Assembly: GCA_965213595.1 (NCBI GenBank)
Contig: CBDBZO010000002.1
Coordinates: forward strand, 1,178,001-1,242,000
Length of the DNA stretch: 64,000 nt
DNA from: JBCCFC01 sp965213595
Lineage (GTDB): Bacteria > Chloroflexota > Anaerolineae > Caldilineales > Caldilineaceae
Reading direction: 5' to 3'
Below, one piece after another: positions 1-8,451 of the stretch; the first letter of the stretch is position 1, and each line of letters starts with the position of its first letter. A program made the translations under genes and the position numbers. Below the pieces are notes generated by a model, which was given only the letters and a program-made list of their open reading frames with translations, had not been told where the DNA came from and made no database searches.

Positions 1-377
1 CGCAGAGCGCGCTGGTCAGCGGCTTCCTTTTTGTGGACGAGAACAACAACGGTCAGCAGGACGAGAACGAGCCGGGCCTGGAGGCAGCGACCGTTACGCT
101 AACCGAAGCGGACGGCGACGCGAGCTATAGCGCCACCACGGATGCAGACGGTTACTATGCCTTCCCCGACATCGACGAGCTGGGTACGTACGTAATGAGC
201 CTGGCCCTGCCCGCAGACTACGCGGCGGTTAGCAGCAGCACCATGCCGCTGACGATCGACAACCTCGGCAATCTTAACGCCCCTGCCTTTGGCGTCATCC
301 GCAACGAGCCCGGCGGCACGGTTCCCAACGCGGATGGAGCCGATGGTCTCTTTCTGCCGCTGGTTGTCGGCCAATAG
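1..377 (+). CDS. C-terminal end of a secreted SdrD B-like (CNA-B fold) repeat protein, 5' truncated by the window
   Basis: The reading frame is open from base 3, so the gene begins before the window. The visible ~124 residues form one SdrD/CNA B-type beta-sandwich repeat: GFLFVDENNNGQQDENEPGL is the calcium-loop-like signature, followed by TTDADGYYAFPDI. This fold normally acts as a rigid spacer in surface proteins. The protein ends in GLFLPLVVGQ, a short hydrophobic LPL tail that recurs at the end of the next gene (GGIYLPLISNQ). A rho-independent terminator lies about 100 bases downstream. The role of the whole protein cannot be judged from this fragment. Confidence 0.75.
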   Translation, partial: QSALVSGFLFVDENNNGQQDENEPGLEAATVTLTEADGDASYSATTDADGYYAFPDIDELGTYVMSLALPADYAAVSSSTMPLTIDNLGNLNAPAFGVIRNEPGGTVPNADGADGLFLPLVVGQ

Positions 378-472
378 ATGAATCACAAGCAAGACGCTCC
401 ACCCGCCTGTAGGAGGCCGTTCGCCGTTGCGCCAAGCAGCGGGTAAGCAGTAACCAAAGAAGTCTATTCCGT

Positions 473-516
473 AAAATGGGCACCCACCTTATCGCTCTGG
501 TGGATGCCCATTTTTA
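473..516 (+). terminator. Rho-independent terminator
   Basis: A hairpin with arms AAAATGGGCA...CACC / GGTG...TGCCCATTTT around a ~10-nt loop is followed by a T run. It ends the preceding surface-protein gene. Confidence 0.75.
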
Positions 517-832
517 TTGTAGAGAGGCCCGATTCAATGCTCGGCCACAGCAATTGATAGCAATTTGTAAGCCAAATGTTGCGGATTGCCCGTTATTATA
601 TTGTAGGTAAAACGTCGTGGGAACGGGCATGAGCCGCGATGAAGCTGGTATAAAATTGAGCGCTTTCTCCTATGAGAATACAGTAACGTAAATCTGCAAC
701 CGGTAGCATATTGGCCTCAATCCAGTCTCATCAGCTACCATTAGTACCAAGCCGAAGCGTGGATATTAAGCCACAAGGCGGCTGACCGTGCCCATCGCAC
801 AATTTCATTGATTTAGTTAACACGGAGGATGT
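517..832. other. Intergenic region upstream of the BNR-repeat gene
   Basis: About 315 bases without a convincing ORF, RNA gene or repeat. A GGAGG Shine-Dalgarno sits just before the ATG at 833. A promoter is expected here, but no -35/-10 pair can be named with confidence. Confidence 0.4.
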
Positions 833-3532
833 ATGAAACGGATTTACTGGAAAGCATCGTGCTGGACGCTGATGCTGTTGGCGTTGGCGACGTTGAGTCT
901 GCTAAGCAGCCAGAGCACATCGGCCCAAGGCACATCGGATGCGAATCAACCGCCGGCCTACCGCCAATATGGCGCGTGGACGGCCTCGGAGATCGGCAGC
1001 GGCGGCTACGGCCAAGATGTGATCCCCACCAGCGACCCCAACGTCTGGTACACCTACTCGGACGTGGGCGGCGTCTGGCGCTCGGACGATGCGGGCGACA
1101 CGTGGCGGCGCATCACCGTCAATCTCGGCGACGTTTACCCGGCCACGCGCGTGCGCGGCCTCGTGGTGGACCCCGCCGATCCCAACCACCTCGTGATCGC
1201 CACGGGAACCTACTTCGCGGGCGAGCGCAGCGGCGTCTACGTAACGCGCGACGCCAACGCGACGGAGCCGACGTGGACCAACACGGTCGAGCTGTGGTGG
1301 CACGAAGGTGCGGCGCGCAGCAACGGCTACGTGCTCGTGCAGGCCGCGCCGGATTCCGACGTGCTCTACGCCGCCTCGGACGGCGACGGCTTCTACGTGA
1401 GCGAGGACTTTGGCGAGACGTGGACGGCCAGCGGGCTGGACGAAATCTACCAGGCCAGCGACATCACCGTCGACCCCGCTAACCCCAACCGCATTTGGGT
1501 CTCCGCGCTGGACTACGACAGCTTTGACTTTGTGGGCGGCAGCGGCGAGATCACCGTCGAGGGCGGGCTCTACTTTACGACCAACCGCGGTGCGTCCTGG
1601 ACGAAGCTGCACGACTACGACGAGACCAACGCCGACGCCAACAGCATCCCCGCCAACAACACGCCGACGGAGATGATCGTGCTGTCTGATGGTCGTCTGC
1701 TCGGCATTTTCAACAACGTCGTCGTCAAAATCAGCAGCGACGACGGGCAGACGTGGCAGCTCTTTAGCACCGGCATTCAGCTGGCGGAAATGCCCATCGA
1801 CGTTCAGTTTGACCAGAGCGGCGCCACCTTTGCGGCGCTGACCGAAGGCCCCAACTTTGTGCTCGTGGGCGCGGGCGACGGCCGCATCTACCGCCTCAAC
1901 GATGGCGAGACGATGTGGACGGAAGTCAACCCCGCCTACCTCGCGGAGTGGAACGCGAGCAACACCACTGAGGGCGACTGGTGGGGCAATCCAAGCAGCA
2001 GCCCGCGCTTCGAGACCTTTGGCATCGGCCTCTCCTCGATCAACATCGACCCGGCGAACCCGGGCCACTGGTTCATCACGGATCGCTTTAGCATCTGGGA
2101 AACGACCGATGCGGGCGTCAACTGGGTGCGTTCGACCGAGGGCATCGAGACGACCATCGTCAATCACATCACGCAGGACCCCGTGCGGCCGAACCGCGTC
2201 TACGCCAGCCTTTCCGACATCGGCCTCTTTATCAGCGAAGATGGTGGCGCAACGTTTGATCTGAGCGCTGGCGACGTGCGCATGGTCGAGAATGGCTTTG
2301 CTGGCGCGGCCACCTTCACCATCTCCTCCCCCACCGATCCGCAAACCCTTTACGCCATTGGCGGTGGTGAATTCTTCAACTCATCTACGCAGATTTACGT
2401 TAGCGCCGACGACGGCCAAAGCTGGTCCGCGGTGGCCATGACCGGCCTGCCCGGTGGGCGCACCATCAACGCGCTGGGCGTGCAAGCCGCGGGCAGCGGC
2501 GACGCGCTGTACGCCACGGTCAGCGGCCCGGTGACGGGCGGCGACGGCAGCGGCGGCGTTTACCGCAGCACGGACGGCGGCCAAGGCTGGGCGCTCTTCG
2601 GCAGCGGCCTCGATGCCACCACGCCGAACCCCAGCAGCTTCTTTGCCGAAACGCACTACGGTCGCCCGCAGGAGCTGGCCGTGAGCAGCAACGGCGACAT
2701 GGTTGCCATCAGCATTATCCAGGGCGAGCTGTACTACCTGGACGGCAATCAGTGGGTCTTCAACGACGTGTACGCCAGCGGCTTCGAGGGTCGGCTGATC
2801 AGCGTGTGGAGCGACCCCAATCAGGCGGGGCAGTTCTATGCCGTGCTCGAGGGGGTGGACGGCAACAGCGGCGGGCTGTGGCGCTCCAGCGACGGCGGCC
2901 GCTCGTGGATTGCGGAGCCGCTGCCGAGCACCGCGGCCCCCGTCGACGGCTGGCTCGCGCTGGATGCGGCTAATCCCGGTCGGCTTGCGCTGGCCACGGC
3001 CAACGGGCTGATCTACCGCGCCAACGCGAGCGCTGGCTGGTCGCAGGTGGATCGCTCGCTGCCGGTGCGCTTCTTTGACTACGCCACCTTCTCCGGCGAG
3101 CGGCTGCTCGCTGGCACAAACGGCGGCGGCGTCTTCTACACCGACGTGCCCGCCCCGGTGGAAGCGGAAAACCTGGGCACGCTTACCGGTCGCGTCTTCG
3201 TGGACGCCAACGAGAATGGCGCGCTGGATGCGGGTGAAAGCGCGGTAACGGGTGCTTCCGTTCAGCTTGCCGTCGCCGGGGCAGGGGGCGCGCCCGGCGC
3301 CGTCTATGCCGCGGTCACAACGGGGGCCGACGGCGTCTACCGCTTCGAGAACGTTCCGTTTGGTAACTACGTCGCCGTGCTGGCAGCGCTGCCGACGGGT
3401 TTCAGCGCCGCTGGCGACACGCAGGCTGGCGTCGCCCTCAGCACGGCAACCGCCACCGGCCCGGACTTTGCCGTGGTCGAGACCGAGGTTGTCAGCGGGG
3501 GGATTTACCTGCCGCTTATCTCGAATCAGTAG
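833..3532 (+). CDS. Secreted BNR/WD40-like (sortilin-type) beta-propeller protein with C-terminal SdrD B-like domain
   Basis: An 899-residue exported protein. A signal peptide (positively charged MKRIYWK, hydrophobic core, SQSTSAQG cleavage region around residue 32) is followed by many Asp-box/BNR-type repeats such as VWRSDDAGDTWRRI, YVSEDFGETWTAS, YRSTDGGQGWALF and WRSSDGGRSWI. These are typical of sialidase-like or VPS10 beta-propellers. Around residues 780-880 comes an SdrD B-like module (GRVFVDANENGALDAGESAV). The C-terminus is GGIYLPLISNQ, like the gene before it. No catalytic sialidase Arg triad is evident, so this is more likely a binding or structural surface protein. The start is the ATG seven bases after GGAGG. 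Substrate unknown. Confidence 0.75.
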   Translation: MKRIYWKASCWTLMLLALATLSLLSSQSTSAQGTSDANQPPAYRQYGAWTASEIGSGGYGQDVIPTSDPNVWYTYSDVGGVWRSDDAGDTWRRITVNLGDVYPATRVRGLVVDPADPNHLVIATGTYFAGERSGVYVTRDANATEPTWTNTVELWWHEGAARSNGYVLVQAAPDSDVLYAASDGDGFYVSEDFGETWTASGLDEIYQASDITVDPANPNRIWVSALDYDSFDFVGGSGEITVEGGLYFTTNRGASWTKLHDYDETNADANSIPANNTPTEMIVLSDGRLLGIFNNVVVKISSDDGQTWQLFSTGIQLAEMPIDVQFDQSGATFAALTEGPNFVLVGAGDGRIYRLNDGETMWTEVNPAYLAEWNASNTTEGDWWGNPSSSPRFETFGIGLSSINIDPANPGHWFITDRFSIWETTDAGVNWVRSTEGIETTIVNHITQDPVRPNRVYASLSDIGLFISEDGGATFDLSAGDVRMVENGFAGAATFTISSPTDPQTLYAIGGGEFFNSSTQIYVSADDGQSWSAVAMTGLPGGRTINALGVQAAGSGDALYATVSGPVTGGDGSGGVYRSTDGGQGWALFGSGLDATTPNPSSFFAETHYGRPQELAVSSNGDMVAISIIQGELYYLDGNQWVFNDVYASGFEGRLISVWSDPNQAGQFYAVLEGVDGNSGGLWRSSDGGRSWIAEPLPSTAAPVDGWLALDAANPGRLALATANGLIYRANASAGWSQVDRSLPVRFFDYATFSGERLLAGTNGGGVFYTDVPAPVEAENLGTLTGRVFVDANENGALDAGESAVTGASVQLAVAGAGGAPGAVYAAVTTGADGVYRFENVPFGNYVAVLAALPTGFSAAGDTQAGVALSTATATGPDFAVVETEVVSGGIYLPLISNQ

Positions 3533-3551
3533 CGGAGTTGGGTACATCTAG

Positions 3552-3595
3552 TTTCGGGCGTAGTGGGAGGGCGCGCCCTCCCACTACGCCCGAAA
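3552..3595. repeat. 44-bp perfect palindrome (GGGCGCGCCC-core repeat family)
   Basis: Perfect inverted repeat centred on GGGCGCGCCC, flanked by T/A runs. A sister copy with the same 26-28 bp core (one changed base per arm) lies at 49886-49927. It could act as a bidirectional terminator, but its recurrence suggests a REP-like repeat. Confidence 0.75.
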
Positions 3596-3604
3596 ACATC
3601 TAGA

Positions 3605-3648
3605 CAAAAGAAGGCCCGGCTGCCACTCGGCAGCCGGGCCTTCTTTTG
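3605..3648. terminator. Strong bidirectional terminator between convergent genes
   Basis: A 20-bp perfect stem (CAAAAGAAGGCCCGGCTGCC and its complement) with a 4-base loop and A/T-rich ends in both orientations. It sits between the + strand BNR-repeat gene and the - strand solute-binding protein gene. Confidence 0.9.
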
Positions 3649-3674
3649 CTTGCGGCAGACAGTCGTCGAGACGG

Positions 3675-4736
3675 CTACTCCAGTGCGCCCGTCTCCTGCA
3701 GCAGATTGAGCGTGCCCTGCAAATCCTCCAGGTTGCTCAAGTCAATCTCCGGCGAATCGATTTCGCTCAGCGGCGTCAGCGCGGGATTAAGTTCCACATC
3801 GACGTTGGCGAGCGGGTATTCGTTGGTCTCATCCGCGAAATACTGCTGCGCTTCGGTGGAGAGCAGGAAGCGCACAAAATCGAGCGCCTGCTCGCTGTTT
3901 TCGCTGGAGTTGATCACGCAGACGCCCGCCACGTTGATCAGCGAGCCGACATCGCCGCCGGGAAAGTAGTAGTTCGCCGCGGGGAAGTCCGGGTTCTCCG
4001 CCAGGAAGCGGTAGAGATAGTAGTGGTTCACCAGCCCGACTTCGATTTCACCGCTGCCCGTAGCCTCGAGAATGGGGGTGTTCGAGCCGTAGACCTGCAC
4101 GTCGTTGGCGACCATCTCCTCCAGCCACTGGCGCGTCACGTCGTCGCCCTCGGCGAGGCGCATGGCCGTGACAAAGGCCTGGAAGCTGCCGTTGGTTGGC
4201 GCCCAGCCGACGAGGCCGCGCCAGCGCTCGTCCGTCAGATCAAAGACGCTGGCGGGCAGGTCGTCCTCGCTCAACGCCTCGGTGTTGTAGACGAGCACGC
4301 GCGCGCGCCCGCTTGTGCCGACCCACTGATTATCCGGACTGGCGAAGCGCGAGTCGACGGCGCTCGTAATATCCTCCGGCAGCTCGGTGCAGCGACCGCT
4401 GCTCGCCAGCGCGCCCAGCGCGCCGGCGTCCTGGCCGTAGAAAACGTCGGCGGGCGAGTTGTCGCCCTCTTCGAGGATGGTGGCGGCCATCTCCGCCGTG
4501 TCGCCGTAGCGCACCTCAACGTCGACGCCGCTCTGTTCGGCGTACAAATCCAGCAGCGGGCCGACGAGATTCTCGTTGCGCCCGGAGTAGACGGTCAGCG
4601 AGCCGCTCTCCTCGCCAACGGTGTCGCTTGTTGCATCACCGGCATCGCCCGGCGCAACGGCCACACAGGCCGCCATTAGCAGCGCCATGCTCACAAAGAG
4701 CAGGACGCGCAATCGGTTGTAGACAGAAGTTGTCAT
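3675..4736 (-). CDS. Fe(III)-type ABC transporter substrate-binding lipoprotein (FbpA/FutA-like)
   Basis: A 353-residue periplasmic-type binding protein. A lipoprotein signal ends in the lipobox LMAAC near residue 24. The mature part starts LTVYSGRNENLVGPLLDLYA and continues with VEVRYGDTAEMA and ADVFYGQDAGALGAL, typical of the iron(III)/thiamine-type class (FbpA, FutA, IdiA). Lipid anchoring on the outer face of the membrane is expected. AAGGAG is well placed before the ATG. No permease or ATPase gene is adjacent, so it is either an orphan or works with a distant transporter. Ferric iron is the most likely ligand; other oxyanion or metal complexes cannot be excluded. Confidence 0.8.
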   Translation of the reverse strand: MTTSVYNRLRVLLFVSMALLMAACVAVAPGDAGDATSDTVGEESGSLTVYSGRNENLVGPLLDLYAEQSGVDVEVRYGDTAEMAATILEEGDNSPADVFYGQDAGALGALASSGRCTELPEDITSAVDSRFASPDNQWVGTSGRARVLVYNTEALSEDDLPASVFDLTDERWRGLVGWAPTNGSFQAFVTAMRLAEGDDVTRQWLEEMVANDVQVYGSNTPILEATGSGEIEVGLVNHYYLYRFLAENPDFPAANYYFPGGDVGSLINVAGVCVINSSENSEQALDFVRFLLSTEAQQYFADETNEYPLANVDVELNPALTPLSEIDSPEIDLSNLEDLQGTLNLLQETGALE

Positions 4737-5002
4737 GTGGTCTCCTTATTTAGAACTGTTCAAAAGTAGATTTGTGGAGCCACGGCGGTTGTGATATAGT
4801 TTAGATCGGTTCAAAATAAGGCAGGCAAATACAACCTGTGCCAACAATCGTATTTGCGTTCGAATCGCTAATTTTTGAGCCGCCGCGGCTTATCACAACC
4901 GTGATTCCCGTGGCTGAACCGGCCCTTGGCAGAGGGCCGGTTTGTTTTGTTTGGGCAGAAGTCCGCCGCAAGCCGGGGTAGTGTAGCACGCGGATGATTT
5001 TT

Positions 5003-5042
5003 GGGTCAAATAATTATCAAATTTTTGATAATTATTTGACCC
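5003..5042. repeat. Perfect 19-bp-arm AT-rich inverted repeat
   Basis: Arms GGGTCAAATAATTATCAAA / TTTGATAATTATTTGACCC separated by two bases. It lies in the ~400-base spacer 4737-5138, which otherwise holds only the neighbouring repeat. It could be a transcriptional operator or a repeat-element end; no gene is associated. Confidence 0.6.
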
Positions 5043-5049
5043 ATGCGGT

Positions 5050-5130
5050 GCTCGTTCCCACGCTCTGCGTGGGAATGCCCTCCCCGACGCTCTGCGTCGC
5101 CGCGCTCCCAACGGGAAAACAGAAGGCCAT
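5050..5130. repeat. CTCGTTCCCACGCTCTGCGT-type palindromic repeat, copy 1
   Basis: Contains the palindrome TTCCCACGCTCTGCGTGGGAA followed by GACGCTCTGCGTC. Related copies occur at 27791-27891 and 62083-62236. An upstream ATG at 5043 would translate this repeat, which is why menE is given a later start. Confidence 0.65.
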
Positions 5131-5138
5131 TTCCTACA

Positions 5139-6677
5139 ATGCCCATGCAAGATTGGCTCGCCGCCCGCGCCCAAACCACGCCCCAGGCCCTCGCGTTGAT
5201 TTTCCGCGAGCGGGCGCTCACCTACGCCGAGCTGAACCAGCGCGTGGAGGGCTTGTGCGCCGGGCTGCTGGCGGATGGCGTTGAGCCGGGGCAGGCCGTG
5301 GCGGCGCTGCTGCCCAACGGCGTTGAGTACGTTTGCCTCGTGCACGCGCTAGCACGGCTGGGGGCCACGCTCGTGCCGCTGAACACGCGGCTGACGGCCA
5401 GCGAACTGGCGTGGCAGCTCGCCCAAACGGGAGCGAAGCGGCTGCTGCACGATGCGTCGCTGGCCGGGGCGGCGGGGCGAGCCACCGACCTGGCCGCCGA
5501 CTCGCGCCCCCTGCGCGTGGACGCGCTGGCCGTGGAGAATGCAGCGGCTGCGCCGTCGCAAAATCACCCGCCAAAAAGCGACCGCTCGCCAAACCAGCCG
5601 TTCGAGCTGAACACGCCCCAGGCCATTGTCTTTACCTCCGGCACGACGGGCCAGCCCAAGGGCGCGCTGCTCACCTTTGCCAACCACTTCTGGAGCGCGA
5701 CGGCCTCCAGCTACCGGCTGGGTCTGCGGCCGGACGACTGCTGGCTGAGCTGCCTGCCGCTTTACCACGTGGGCGGGCTGGCCGTGGTCTTTCGCTCATG
5801 TCTCTACGGCACGGCCATCGCCCTGCACGAACGCTTCGAGGCCGACGCCTTTAACGCCGCGCTGGACGAACCCGCCCACGAGCGCCCCGTTACGCTGACT
5901 TCGCTCGTGCCGACGATGCTTTACCGACTGCTGGCCGCGCGCGGTGAGCAGTCGCTGCCGCCGTCGCTGCGGCTGGTGCTGCTGGGCGGCGCGGCGGCCC
6001 CCGGCGAGCTGCTGGCGGCGGCCCTGGCGCGCGGCGTGCCCGTCGCCGCAACGTATGGGCTGACGGAGGCGGCCTCGCAGGTGGCGACGGCCGAGCCGGC
6101 GACGGTGCGGCGCAAGCCGGGCAGCGCGGGTAAGCCGCTGATGTTTACGGCGGTGCGCATTGTCGATACAAAAGCGGGCGACAACGGGGCGTCGCTGCCC
6201 GCTGGCGAGATTGGCGAAGTGGTGGTGAGCGGGCCGACGGTGATGCGCGGCTACCACGGCAACGCCGACGCCACGGCGCGCACGCTGCGCCGCGGCGAGC
6301 TCTTCACCGGCGATGTCGGCTACCTCGACGACGAGGGCGACCTGTGGCTGGTGCAGCGGCGCAGCGACATCATCATCAGCGGCGGCGAGAACGTCTATCC
6401 CGCCGAGGTGGAGGGCGTGCTGCGGCAGCATCCGGCGGTGGCGGAGGCGTGCGTGGTGGGGGTGGCCGATGTGGAGTGGGGGCAGCGGGTGGTGGCGCTG
6501 GTGGCGCTTGTGTCGGGAGAAAGCGTGAGCGAAGCGGAACTGTTGGCGTTTGGCCGCGAGCGGCTGGCGGGGTATAAGCAGCCGCGTCGGGTGCGCTTTA
6601 CCGAGTCGCTGCCGCAGACGGCGTCGGGGAAGGTTGCGCGGGGCGAGGTCGCGCGGCTGATGGGCGATGTGGCGTGA
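5139..6677 (+). CDS. menE: o-succinylbenzoate--CoA ligase (MenE)
   Basis: An adenylate-forming enzyme of about 512 residues that activates o-succinylbenzoate to its CoA ester in menaquinone synthesis. The ANL-family motifs are all present: the phosphate-binding loop VFTSGTTGQPKGALLT, YGLTEAASQ, the hinge region TGDVGYLDDEGDLWLVQRRSD followed by GGENVYPAEVE, and the catalytic lysine in QTASGKVARGE near the C-terminus. The start is set at MPMQDW (5139, or the second ATG at 5145), because the longer frame from 5043 runs through an intergenic repeat. menH and menI follow on the same strand beyond an IS element, which supports MenE over another acyl-CoA ligase. Confidence 0.85.
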   Translation: MPMQDWLAARAQTTPQALALIFRERALTYAELNQRVEGLCAGLLADGVEPGQAVAALLPNGVEYVCLVHALARLGATLVPLNTRLTASELAWQLAQTGAKRLLHDASLAGAAGRATDLAADSRPLRVDALAVENAAAAPSQNHPPKSDRSPNQPFELNTPQAIVFTSGTTGQPKGALLTFANHFWSATASSYRLGLRPDDCWLSCLPLYHVGGLAVVFRSCLYGTAIALHERFEADAFNAALDEPAHERPVTLTSLVPTMLYRLLAARGEQSLPPSLRLVLLGGAAAPGELLAAALARGVPVAATYGLTEAASQVATAEPATVRRKPGSAGKPLMFTAVRIVDTKAGDNGASLPAGEIGEVVVSGPTVMRGYHGNADATARTLRRGELFTGDVGYLDDEGDLWLVQRRSDIIISGGENVYPAEVEGVLRQHPAVAEACVVGVADVEWGQRVVALVALVSGESVSEAELLAFGRERLAGYKQPRRVRFTESLPQTASGKVARGEVARLMGDVA

Positions 6678-6693
6678 GCGCGCCGTGGCGTGC

Positions 6694-6838
6694 CTCACGC
6701 GTATCAAGGTGAGGTTGTGTAAGCGGGTGAAAGACATTCTGTCCTGGTGGATTGTCCTTTTACCCCCTCCCAACCTCCCCCAAGTTGGGGGAGGAGCAGT
6801 CGCTTCGTCTGTCCTGAGACAGCTCCCTCCCCCAACTT
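6694..6838. repeat. Left part of a MITE-like repeat (second copy at 47254-47475)
   Basis: Starts CTCACGCGTATCAAGGTGAG and continues AAGCGGGTGAAAGAC, then CCCCCTCCCAACCTCCCCC, a palindromic GGGGGAGGAGC and CAGCTCCCTCCCC. The same order of segments is found at 47254-47392. Similarity stops where the IS4 inverted repeat begins (6839), and the right end of the element is missing here. Confidence 0.7.
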
Positions 6839-8340
6839 GTGGCTTAGCTTTACCCACAAGTAGGGAGGGGGGTATCGGTAGGGACAAAAGTTTGGTAAAG
6901 TAGGCATCAAGCAAGGGAAAGGAGGCCAAAGATGCTAAGACAAGAACGACTGGATAGCAGTTGGGTGGCTGACGAACTGGGCAGTGTCTCGCTGGGCGAT
7001 GCGCGGCTGGACTGGCGGCTGCTGGACAGCGGGGCCAAGCTGGCGGCCAGGCCCAGCGCCTCGGTCAACGAGGCGTGCGATGAGTGGGCGGACACGAAAG
7101 CGACCTACAACTTGTTTGGCAACCAGAAGACGACGCCTGAGCAGATTCTCAAGCCCCACCAGCAGCGGACGCGTGAGCGGATGGCCGGACACGCGCGCTG
7201 CCTGGTGGTGCACGATACAAGCTTTTTGGACTACAGCCAGCACCCGCAGACCGAGGGGCTGGGGCCGATTGGCACGAGCGAGCAGCCCGGTCTGGGGCTG
7301 CTGATGCACAGCAGTTTGGCGGTCACGCTGGACGGTCTGCCGCTGGGCGTGCTGAGCCAGCAGCTGTGGGCTCGCAACGAGGCGGCGCGCCAGTTGACGC
7401 CCGATGAGCGACGGCAGCTGCCCATCGCAGAGAAAGAGAGCAACAAGTGGCTGGTTGGCCTGCGCCAAAGCGAAGCGGACAAGCCAGACGGGACACAGTT
7501 GATTCACGTGGGCGACAGCGAGGCCGACGTCTTCGAGCTCTTTGCCGAAGCCAAGCAGCTGAAAACCGACCTGCTGGTGCGCGCTGCGCAGAACCGCGCG
7601 CTGGCTGAACCGGAGGTGGGGCTGCTCTGGGAGGTGCTGCGCAACCAACCCGCCGCGGGCGAGCTCCAGGTGCAGGTGCGCGCCCGCCCCGGTCGCGCCG
7701 CCCGCGAGGCCACGGTGGCCGTGCGCTTCACCTCGCTCTCGCTCAAGCCGCCCAAGCGCCTGCGCGCCACCCACAAGCCGCTGGCGCTCTACGGCCTTCT
7801 GGTCGAGGAGGTCGACCCCCCCGCCGACGCCGACCCGCTCGGCTGGCTCCTGCTTACCACCGTGCCCGTCTGCGACTTTGACCAGGCCGTCGAGCGCATC
7901 CGCTGGTATGGCCTGCGCTGGCGCATCGAAATCCTGCACAAAATCCTCAAGTCCGGCTGCCGCATTGAGCACGCTCAACTGGCCAAAGCGGAGCGGCTCC
8001 AGCCCTTGATTGCGCTTTACACCATCATTGCCTGGCATCTCTTCTGGCTCACCCATCTCGCCCGCACCGACCCCGACGCCCCGGCCACCGCCTGCCTGGC
8101 CGAGCACGAGCTCCAGGCCCTTTACCACTTTGTCCACCAGCGACCCCTTCCGCCAGACCACTGCCCCACTGTCCAGGAAGCCGTGAACTGGATTGCTCAA
8201 CTCGGCGGCTTTCTGGCTCGCAAGCACGATGGCCAGCCTGGCCCCACCGTCCTCTGGCGCGGCTGGCAGCGCCTCCAGGACATTGCCCAAGCCTATCTCG
8301 CTTTTCACCCCCCTGATACTTATGGGTAAAGCTAAGCCAC
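6839..8340 (+). mobile_element. IS4-family (IS50/Tn5-like) insertion sequence, 1502 bp
   Basis: Bounded by 24-bp terminal inverted repeats with 23 of 24 matches. The left arm (6839-6862) begins GTGGCTTAGCTTTACCCACA; the right arm (8317-8340) is its reverse complement with one change. One transposase gene fills the element. The bases flanking the two ends do not match, so no target-site duplication is visible. The element lies between menE and menH. Confidence 0.85.
6932..8329 (+). CDS. IS4-family (IS50/Tn5-like) DDE transposase
   Basis: A 465-residue transposase whose N-terminal region (SWVADELGSVSLGDARLDWR, then CDEWADTKATYNLFGN) resembles the DNA-binding part of Tn5/IS50 transposase. The acidic triad is visible: D95 in VVHDTSFLDY, D195 or D199 in HVGDSEADVFEL, and E333 inside the IS4 signature Y-x2-R-x3-E-x6-K (Y326, R329, E333, K340 in YGLRWRIEILHKILK). 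AAAGGAGG precedes the ATG. The gene appears intact, so the IS could be active. The stop codon lies inside the right inverted repeat. Confidence 0.9.
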   Translation: MLRQERLDSSWVADELGSVSLGDARLDWRLLDSGAKLAARPSASVNEACDEWADTKATYNLFGNQKTTPEQILKPHQQRTRERMAGHARCLVVHDTSFLDYSQHPQTEGLGPIGTSEQPGLGLLMHSSLAVTLDGLPLGVLSQQLWARNEAARQLTPDERRQLPIAEKESNKWLVGLRQSEADKPDGTQLIHVGDSEADVFELFAEAKQLKTDLLVRAAQNRALAEPEVGLLWEVLRNQPAAGELQVQVRARPGRAAREATVAVRFTSLSLKPPKRLRATHKPLALYGLLVEEVDPPADADPLGWLLLTTVPVCDFDQAVERIRWYGLRWRIEILHKILKSGCRIEHAQLAKAERLQPLIALYTIIAWHLFWLTHLARTDPDAPATACLAEHELQALYHFVHQRPLPPDHCPTVQEAVNWIAQLGGFLARKHDGQPGPTVLWRGWQRLQDIAQAYLAFHPPDTYG

Positions 8341-8451
8341 GCGTGGAGGGCATTTCGGATAACCTGCCCGTCCGACTTTATTTCTTTGCGCGTAACTTGG
8401 TACGCACAGGGCACGCCACGGCGTGCCCTTACGGCACACCTTGGAACCTTT

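Noticed and set aside
902..2344. 480-codon - strand frame opposite the BNR-repeat gene
   Set aside because: Shadow frame; the plus-strand protein has a signal peptide and clear repeats.
5043..5138. N-terminal extension of MenE
   Set aside because: It would translate a palindromic intergenic repeat; the family N-terminus fits the start at 5139 or 5145.
6830..8350. Target-site duplication of the IS4 element
   Set aside because: Bases before 6839 (CCCCAACTT) and after 8340 (GCGTGGAGG) do not match, so no duplication can be claimed.
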